A stretch of 26,290 nucleotides of DNA from Collinsella sp. (GTDB lineage: Bacteria; Actinomycetota; Coriobacteriia; Coriobacteriales; Coriobacteriaceae). How positions within the stretch are numbered: the stretch's first letter is position 1; every line of letters starts with the position of its first letter. Below the pieces are notes generated by a model that did no database searches, was not told the origin of the DNA, and saw only the letters and a list, made by a program, of their open reading frames with translations. The translations under genes and the position numbers were made by a program. Below are positions 22,162 through 26,290 of this stretch, piece after piece. The stretch is taken from positions 1 to 26,290 of the forward strand of contig JAIIWC010000021.1 of NCBI GenBank assembly GCA_022745215.1. The letters are read 5' to 3'.

Positions 22162-23058
22162 ATGAAGCTTCAGCAGCTCAGATATGTCGTCAAAGTTGCC
22201 GAATGCGGCAGCATCACCGAGGCCTCGCGCCGACTCTTTGTGTCGCAGCCTTCGATTACCGCGTCGATCCGCGATCTCGAAAACGAGATGGGTGTGCATA
22301 TCTTTGAGCGCACCAACAAGGGTGTCATTGTGTCCGAGGAGGGCGAGACCTTCTTGGGCTACGCGCGCCAGGTACTCGACCAGGCCGACCTGCTCGAGGG
22401 CAAGTACAAGGGCGCGTCCGAGCAGGTGCCGCACTTTAGTGTGAGCTGCCAGCATTATTCCTTTGCCGTTAATGCGTTTGTCGATGTGATCCGTGAGTTC
22501 GATGCCGCGCGCTATGACTTTACCCTGCGCGAGGAGCAGACTCACGAGATTATCGAGGACGTCGCGCATATGAAAAGCGAACTGGGCATCCTGTACTTAT
22601 CCGAGCATAACCGCGAGGTTATCGAGCGCATGCTCGCCGCCAACGAGCTCGTATTCGAGGGGCTTTTCTGCGCCGCGCCGCATGTCTTTGTATGCGCCGA
22701 TCATCCACTGGCGGACCACGCTAGCGTGACGCTCGAAGATCTCGAGGACTATCCGTTTTTATCCTACGAACAGGGCAGCTACAACTCGTTTTATTATTCC
22801 GAGGAACTGACCTCGACCTTTGAACGCCGCAAGAATATCCGCGTGCGCGACCGTGCGACGTTGTTCAACCTGGCCATGGGCCTCAACGGCTACACGGTGT
22901 GTTCGGGCGTGATCAGCCATGAACTCAACGGCCCCGGCATTATCTCGATTCCGCTCGATGTGGACGAGTACATGGAGATCGGCATCATCACGCGCAAGAA
23001 CACGACGCTCACGCGCTACGGACAGGCCTATATCGACGCGATCCGTCAGCATATTTAA
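22162..23058 (+). CDS. LysR-type transcriptional regulator
   Basis: The 298-residue protein starts MKLQQLRYVVKVAECGSITEASRRLFVSQPSITASIRDLE, the classic LysR winged helix-turn-helix (1-60). A linker helix and a two-lobed effector domain (about 90-295) follow. Ending motifs include NLAMGLNGYTVCSGVI. LysR proteins respond to a small molecule and often control a neighbouring gene, so the HAD gene just upstream is one candidate. The start ATG 22162 follows GGGAGGG; the same frame runs 40 codons further upstream inside the HAD gene and is not used. A hairpin follows the stop. Confidence 0.92.
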   Translation: MKLQQLRYVVKVAECGSITEASRRLFVSQPSITASIRDLENEMGVHIFERTNKGVIVSEEGETFLGYARQVLDQADLLEGKYKGASEQVPHFSVSCQHYSFAVNAFVDVIREFDAARYDFTLREEQTHEIIEDVAHMKSELGILYLSEHNREVIERMLAANELVFEGLFCAAPHVFVCADHPLADHASVTLEDLEDYPFLSYEQGSYNSFYYSEELTSTFERRKNIRVRDRATLFNLAMGLNGYTVCSGVISHELNGPGIISIPLDVDEYMEIGIITRKNTTLTRYGQAYIDAIRQHI

Positions 23059-23064
23059 CCTTTT

Positions 23065-23096
23065 GAGCGGCGCCCTATTTAAACTTGGCGCCGTTC
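23065..23096 (+). terminator. Hairpin terminator after the LysR gene
   Basis: GAGCGGCGCC (23065-23074) pairs with GGCGCCGTTC (23087-23096), 10 bp with one G-T pair, seven bases after the stop codon. It is followed by GATTT, a short and imperfect U-tract. Confidence 0.65.
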
Positions 23097-23159
23097 GATT
23101 TACCGCGAACGTCCCAGGATGAGGCTGTATTTCGAGCCACATGTCCCATTAACCGTTGC

Positions 23160-23199
23160 CCCCTCGCATTACCATCAAAGTGAGCCGCTATGCGAGGGG
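23160..23199 (+). promoter_or_regulatory. Hairpin overlapping the ribosome binding site of the LuxR-type gene
   Basis: CCCCTCGCAT (23160-23169) and ATGCGAGGGG (23190-23199) are perfect 10-bp complements around a 20-base loop. The 3' arm covers most of the GAGGGGAGG ribosome binding site (23194-23202) of the downstream gene and also the alternative ATG at 23190. Folding in the mRNA would hide the site. Confidence 0.5.
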
Positions 23200-23207
23200 A
23201 GGTCGCC

Positions 23208-24227
23208 GTGGATCGGATATATACCGACAGCTGGCGTTTCCCCATGCCGCTTATGTGCGCGGCGTTTGAGCCCGGAACGCTCGACAAAACCCTCGACGTG
23301 ATGCTCAAAGATGACTATGGCGTTATCGCGCGTGCCGAGGCGCACTACTATCGCGGTTGCCCCGATGAGGCACAACGCCTAGCAGAGCCGTACTTACTAT
23401 CGGATGACCTTTCGCTCCGTCTTTCGGCATGCCTGTTGTGCGCCTATGCAAATCTGTCGCTGAATCGCGCATTGGCGGCGCGCCGCTGCCTTGCGTATCT
23501 CAAGGAAACAGGGAAGGGTCAAAGGGCGACAAAGGATCCACGCGTCCAGGCTTCATATATGCTGCTTGCGGCGAGCGCCTGTGTGCTGCTGCATTTTCCC
23601 TCGCCGGTGTCACGCGGCGAATTCGATTTATATGCATCTCTGCTGCCCGAGGGGCTGCGCCTGTTTGCAACCTATGCGCTGGCGCACCGTGCCTACCTCG
23701 ACGGCGATTACGGACGCTGCGTGGGTATGGCGGAGAACGCCTTGTCGATGAAGCAGGAGAGCTATCCCGTCCCTGAGGTCTTCTTGCACTTGATTGCCGC
23801 CGTTGGGTGGATTAACCAGCGCGAAGCTGACCGCGCGAACGCTCATTTTATGCGTGCCTGGCAGATTGCGCAGCCCGACGGTCTGATTGAAATCGTCGGC
23901 GAGCATCACGGGCTTTTGCAAGGCGTGTTGGAGTCTTGCCTAAAGAAGGACCATCCGCAGGAGTTCGCGGAGATCATCAAAGTTACCGAGCGGTTTAGCC
24001 GCGGTTGGCGTCGTGTGCATAATCCGGGGGCGGGCGCCACCGTTGCCGAGAGCCTGACCACGACGGAGTTTGCCATCGCTATGCTGGCCTGTCGCGGCTG
24101 GACCAACGATGAGATTGCCGCCCACATGGGTATCTCGCGTGGCACGGTTAAGAATCGCCTGTCGAACGCCTATGCCAAGCTGGGCATAACGAGTCGCGCC
24201 GCGCTGAAACAGTTTGTATTGCTGTAG
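23208..24227 (+). CDS. LuxR-type regulator with helical-repeat sensor region
   Basis: The 339-residue protein ends in a LuxR/FixJ helix-turn-helix (about 280-339: LTTTEFAIAMLACRGWTNDEIAAHMGISRGTVKNRLSNAYAKLGI, quoted only in part by its key parts TNDEIA and TVKNRL). The first 270 residues are alpha-helical with alanine and leucine at intervals typical of TPR-like repeats, as in MalT-type regulators, but without their ATPase domain. The ligand is unknown. I prefer GTG 23208, five bases after GAGGGGAGG; ATG 23190 would add six residues and lacks a site. The gene stands alone and a hairpin sits over its ribosome binding site. Confidence 0.82.
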   Translation: MDRIYTDSWRFPMPLMCAAFEPGTLDKTLDVMLKDDYGVIARAEAHYYRGCPDEAQRLAEPYLLSDDLSLRLSACLLCAYANLSLNRALAARRCLAYLKETGKGQRATKDPRVQASYMLLAASACVLLHFPSPVSRGEFDLYASLLPEGLRLFATYALAHRAYLDGDYGRCVGMAENALSMKQESYPVPEVFLHLIAAVGWINQREADRANAHFMRAWQIAQPDGLIEIVGEHHGLLQGVLESCLKKDHPQEFAEIIKVTERFSRGWRRVHNPGAGATVAESLTTTEFAIAMLACRGWTNDEIAAHMGISRGTVKNRLSNAYAKLGITSRAALKQFVLL

Positions 24228-24288
24228 GCGACTGGGCGGGTGCGCCTGTTTTGGACGAATAATTGAATTGGGGTCGTTCAAACGAGGC

Positions 24289-24318
24289 GCGGCCGCCGGT
24301 GGGAGGTCCGGCGGCCGC
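24289..24318. terminator. GC-rich hairpin between convergent genes
   Basis: GCGGCCGCCGG (24289-24299) pairs perfectly over 11 bp with 24308-24318. It lies between the LuxR-type gene (plus) and the surface protein gene (minus). TT is all that follows on the plus strand, so it is a likely but not ideal terminator. Confidence 0.6.
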
Positions 24319-24370
24319 TTACCATGGGACGGTGCGCGCCCGAATTGATCGAGCGTCACGAGACTTGGAG

Positions 24371-25963
24371 TTACGAGCGCTTGCGGCTGGTAAAGATGCC
24401 GGCGACGACGGCCGCCATGCCCGTAATGGCAGCGGCGACGGCACCCATAATGGAAGCATCACCCGTGGCCGCGAGCGTGTCCTTGGCGTTGACATGCTTA
24501 ATGGTCGCGGCGGCGGTCGTTACCTTAGGCTTCGACTCGGGCTTTGCCGGGGGCGTCTCCACCGGAACGATGACGGCGCGCTTGGCGATGGCGTTGCTGT
24601 ACAGGTCTGTAATCACGTCGCTGGCGGTGCCGATGGTCTGTCCACGCTGGTGCAGGATGTCATCGGTTTCGTTGTCAACGAAGTGTACGTCACAAATGCG
24701 TCCACCGTCAGGTGTTTCGATAATGCTGTCGACGATATCGATCGTACCGGAAATGCTTCCGTCGCCGCTGTTGACAACGGCCAAAATGGCGGCGGTATCA
24801 CCTTCTGCCGTTACGCGGCTGCGCGTGATGGAGATGGTCGCGGGCGTTAGGCCGTTCTCGGTAATGGCGATGATGCCAAACGTGCGGGCAGTCGCATCTG
24901 GCTCGACTACAACAAAGTCGCTATAGCAGATGGGTGGCAAGGGCTGGTTGCCATTGTCGCGGTTGATGTAGTGAGCAATGGCCTCGACGGTTGAATCGCT
25001 GATAAAGATGCGCCCGCCAGAGCCGCCGGGGTAGAAATTATACGAGCTGATTCCAGCGGCATTTTCGCCTTCGGCATATGCGTGAACGAGCGAGCCGTTT
25101 TTAATGGTGATGTCACCCTCGTCGGTGTAGATGGCGGTGGGGCTGTCTTCGCGCGCTGGGTATGCATACGCTCGTACGGTCGCCGCATCAATGGTCAGGC
25201 CATCGAAGGCATATATGCCGCTGCCGAATCCCTGAGCGGTTAGCGTGCTGTTGGATACCGTGAGGGTTTCTTCGGCGACGATGCCGCAGTCCTGCTCGGA
25301 GCGCGTGTCAACTGTGCCACCACCGGTTATGGTTATGTCGCCGTCGGCAAGGATGCCCTCGGCGCCCGCGCCCTTGGCGGTGACGGTTCCGCTTGTATTG
25401 ATCGAAAGGTCGTTTTCGGCACGTATGCCGCTGACGTTGCCCGTGGCGTTAACGGCGCCTGTTCCGCTGATCGTCATATCGCCCACTGAATACAAGGCGT
25501 CACCTTCGGCGGTTGCCGTCAGGGTGCCCGTTCCGGAGATGTTGAGCTCGGCGCCCTCGCTGGTGCCGTTTACGACTGAAATACCATCGCCGTACTCGTT
25601 GGCAACCGTATTGTTGCCCTCGTAGCTCACGTTGAGCTTGCCGCCGGCGGCGATGCCTCCGCCGTTATAACCATTGAGTGTCATGTCGTCGGCGCCGTCC
25701 CAGGCCCACGTGCTGCCGTCGCCAGCTGTGGCGCCGGCGGTATAGGTGTTGCCGTCGACCTCGACCCACTCTGCCGCAAGCGAGATGCTCGGCATGAGCA
25801 GCGAGCTCACGGTAAGTGCGCAGGTCAGGCCGCAAACAATGCGGCGCGTCACGCGGCGCCAGCTGCCACAGGTGAGAACGGCGCGCTGGCGCACGGGGGC
25901 CTCGGCGTAATGAAGCCCTGCAACACGATCGGTGTGGCGCGTGGGGGTCGTAAACGTGGTCAT
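24371..25963 (-). CDS. Secreted wall-anchored beta-helix surface protein
   Basis: The 530-residue protein has a long signal peptide (basic region to about residue 44, hydrophobic core ALTVSSLLMPSISLAA, cleavage near residue 65). About ten rungs of a right-handed beta-helix follow (roughly 75-330), marked by repeating GI-x-A-x-x-x-L-x-I motifs every 22-26 residues, resembling carbohydrate-binding beta-helix domains (Cthe_2159-like). A second beta-rich part, a proline/lysine-rich stalk (PVETPPAKPESKPK) and the anchor LAATGD (497-502) come next, then a hydrophobic span and RKRS. The anchor has Ala where LPXTG has Pro. Start ATG 25963 has GGAG 5 bases upstream. Likely an adhesin or glycan-binding protein; the ligand is unknown. 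Confidence 0.82.
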   Translation of the reverse strand: MTTFTTPTRHTDRVAGLHYAEAPVRQRAVLTCGSWRRVTRRIVCGLTCALTVSSLLMPSISLAAEWVEVDGNTYTAGATAGDGSTWAWDGADDMTLNGYNGGGIAAGGKLNVSYEGNNTVANEYGDGISVVNGTSEGAELNISGTGTLTATAEGDALYSVGDMTISGTGAVNATGNVSGIRAENDLSINTSGTVTAKGAGAEGILADGDITITGGGTVDTRSEQDCGIVAEETLTVSNSTLTAQGFGSGIYAFDGLTIDAATVRAYAYPAREDSPTAIYTDEGDITIKNGSLVHAYAEGENAAGISSYNFYPGGSGGRIFISDSTVEAIAHYINRDNGNQPLPPICYSDFVVVEPDATARTFGIIAITENGLTPATISITRSRVTAEGDTAAILAVVNSGDGSISGTIDIVDSIIETPDGGRICDVHFVDNETDDILHQRGQTIGTASDVITDLYSNAIAKRAVIVPVETPPAKPESKPKVTTAAATIKHVNAKDTLAATGDASIMGAVAAAITGMAAVVAGIFTSRKRS

Positions 25964-26216
25964 GGTCGCTCCAATCTCTCGCGTGGCCTTGGCGGTCACC
26001 ACTAAGCGTATGGGCGATAGGGCAGAGCTGCTAGTGCCATATGGGCACGAAAATGGCTATTTGCACTGGCGGATATGGGATAGCTTGGCTCGACGATCCG
26101 TTGGTGTGCATATAGAAGTTTCCTATATCAAACTGTTATAAACGTATATTTTACGATGGCCATATGAGCGCTCATACTCTGTCCCAGTAAAGCAACCAAT
26201 ACAAAGGGAGATATCT
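25964..26216. promoter_or_regulatory. Divergent promoter region between the surface protein and MetE-like genes
   Basis: These 253 bases are AT-richer than the genes and hold no ORF I can support. They contain three palindromes: GTGCC/GGGCAC around ATAT (26034-26048), ATATAG/CTATAT (about 26109-26127) and the 14-bp perfect TATGAGCGCTCATA (26163-26176), which lies 41 bases before the MetE-like start. TATAAA and TATATT runs near 26140-26155 may be -10 elements for the plus-strand gene. No S-box or T-box pattern was recognised. Confidence 0.4.
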
Positions 26217-26290
26217 ATGAGCACTTCAATTCAACCGAACGCGCCGTTTCGCGCCGATATCGTCGGCAGCTTTCTTCGTCCGCAGGCCGT
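26217..26290 (+). CDS. MetE-like (YxjG/YxjH-type) methionine synthase, partial
   Basis: Only the first 24 codons are in the window: MSTSIQPNAPFRADIVGSFLRPQA and onward. PFRAD-x-VGSFLRP is the characteristic N-terminus of the cobalamin-independent methionine synthase relatives (YxjG/YxjH group, single catalytic domain of about 370 residues), which transfer a methyl group to homocysteine. The start ATG 26217 is 8 bases after AAAGGGAG. Catalytic zinc ligands lie beyond the window, so activity cannot be judged. Confidence 0.8.
   Translation, partial: MSTSIQPNAPFRADIVGSFLRPQA

Noticed and set aside
1..26290. Defence island, CRISPR array, prophage or integrative element
   Set aside because: No repeat-spacer array, cas, integrase, transposase, restriction or toxin-antitoxin gene was found; the solitary ATPase alone is not enough to call one.

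Overview
The window looks like a stretch of chromosome from a high-GC Gram-positive gut actinobacterium of the class Coriobacteriia, most likely Collinsella or a close relative. This is inference. It rests on GC-rich third codon positions, AGGAGG-type ribosome binding sites, dispersed short palindromes with GGGACAG cores at gene ends, a TPP-riboswitch thi operon, and a cell-wall protein with a variant sortase motif. No rRNA, tRNA, CRISPR array, insertion sequence or prophage module was seen.

Layout. Bases 1-3600 hold small housekeeping genes: rlmA (23S rRNA methyltransferase), a four-helix membrane protein, an unlisted 47-residue membrane miniprotein, rsmJ (16S rRNA methyltransferase), a zinc-ribbon protein and a GNAT acetyltransferase. 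Bases 3600-10240 carry a TetM/EF-G-like ribosomal protection GTPase, a solitary AAA-type ATPase, a second GNAT enzyme, and a UvrA paralogue that lacks the UvrB-binding insert and overlaps the GNAT gene by 4 bases. Bases 10235-13300 (minus strand) carry trmL with an unusual insertion, a CobW/COG0523 metallochaperone, an ArsC/Spx-like protein without its usual cysteine, and a flavodoxin-like protein. Between the last two lies about 165 bases of nested self-complementary sequence.

Bases 13372-17747 (minus strand) hold two paralogous cyclic-di-GMP proteins. Both have the order GGDEF, PAS-like, degenerate GGDEF; the longer one adds another degenerate GGDEF and an apparently intact EAL domain. A patatin-like lipase gene runs divergently from them. 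Bases 19043-21075 (minus strand) are a thiamine salvage operon (thiM, an MTH1187-type thiamine-binding protein, thiE) behind a TPP riboswitch with a clear terminator. Bases 21243-24227 (plus strand) hold a HAD phosphatase followed closely by a LysR regulator, then a LuxR-type regulator whose ribosome binding site lies in a perfect hairpin. Bases 24371-25963 (minus strand) encode a secreted beta-helix surface protein with a LAATG wall anchor. The window ends in the first 24 codons of a MetE-like methionine synthase gene.

Three things stand out as not explained by ordinary genes: the nested foldback between the arsC-like and flavodoxin genes; two families of short palindromic repeats, one placed on stop codons and one present as an inverted pair; and several inverted or direct repeats at promoters and ribosome binding sites. 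Names and functions come from recognising motifs by eye. No database search or folding calculation was run.
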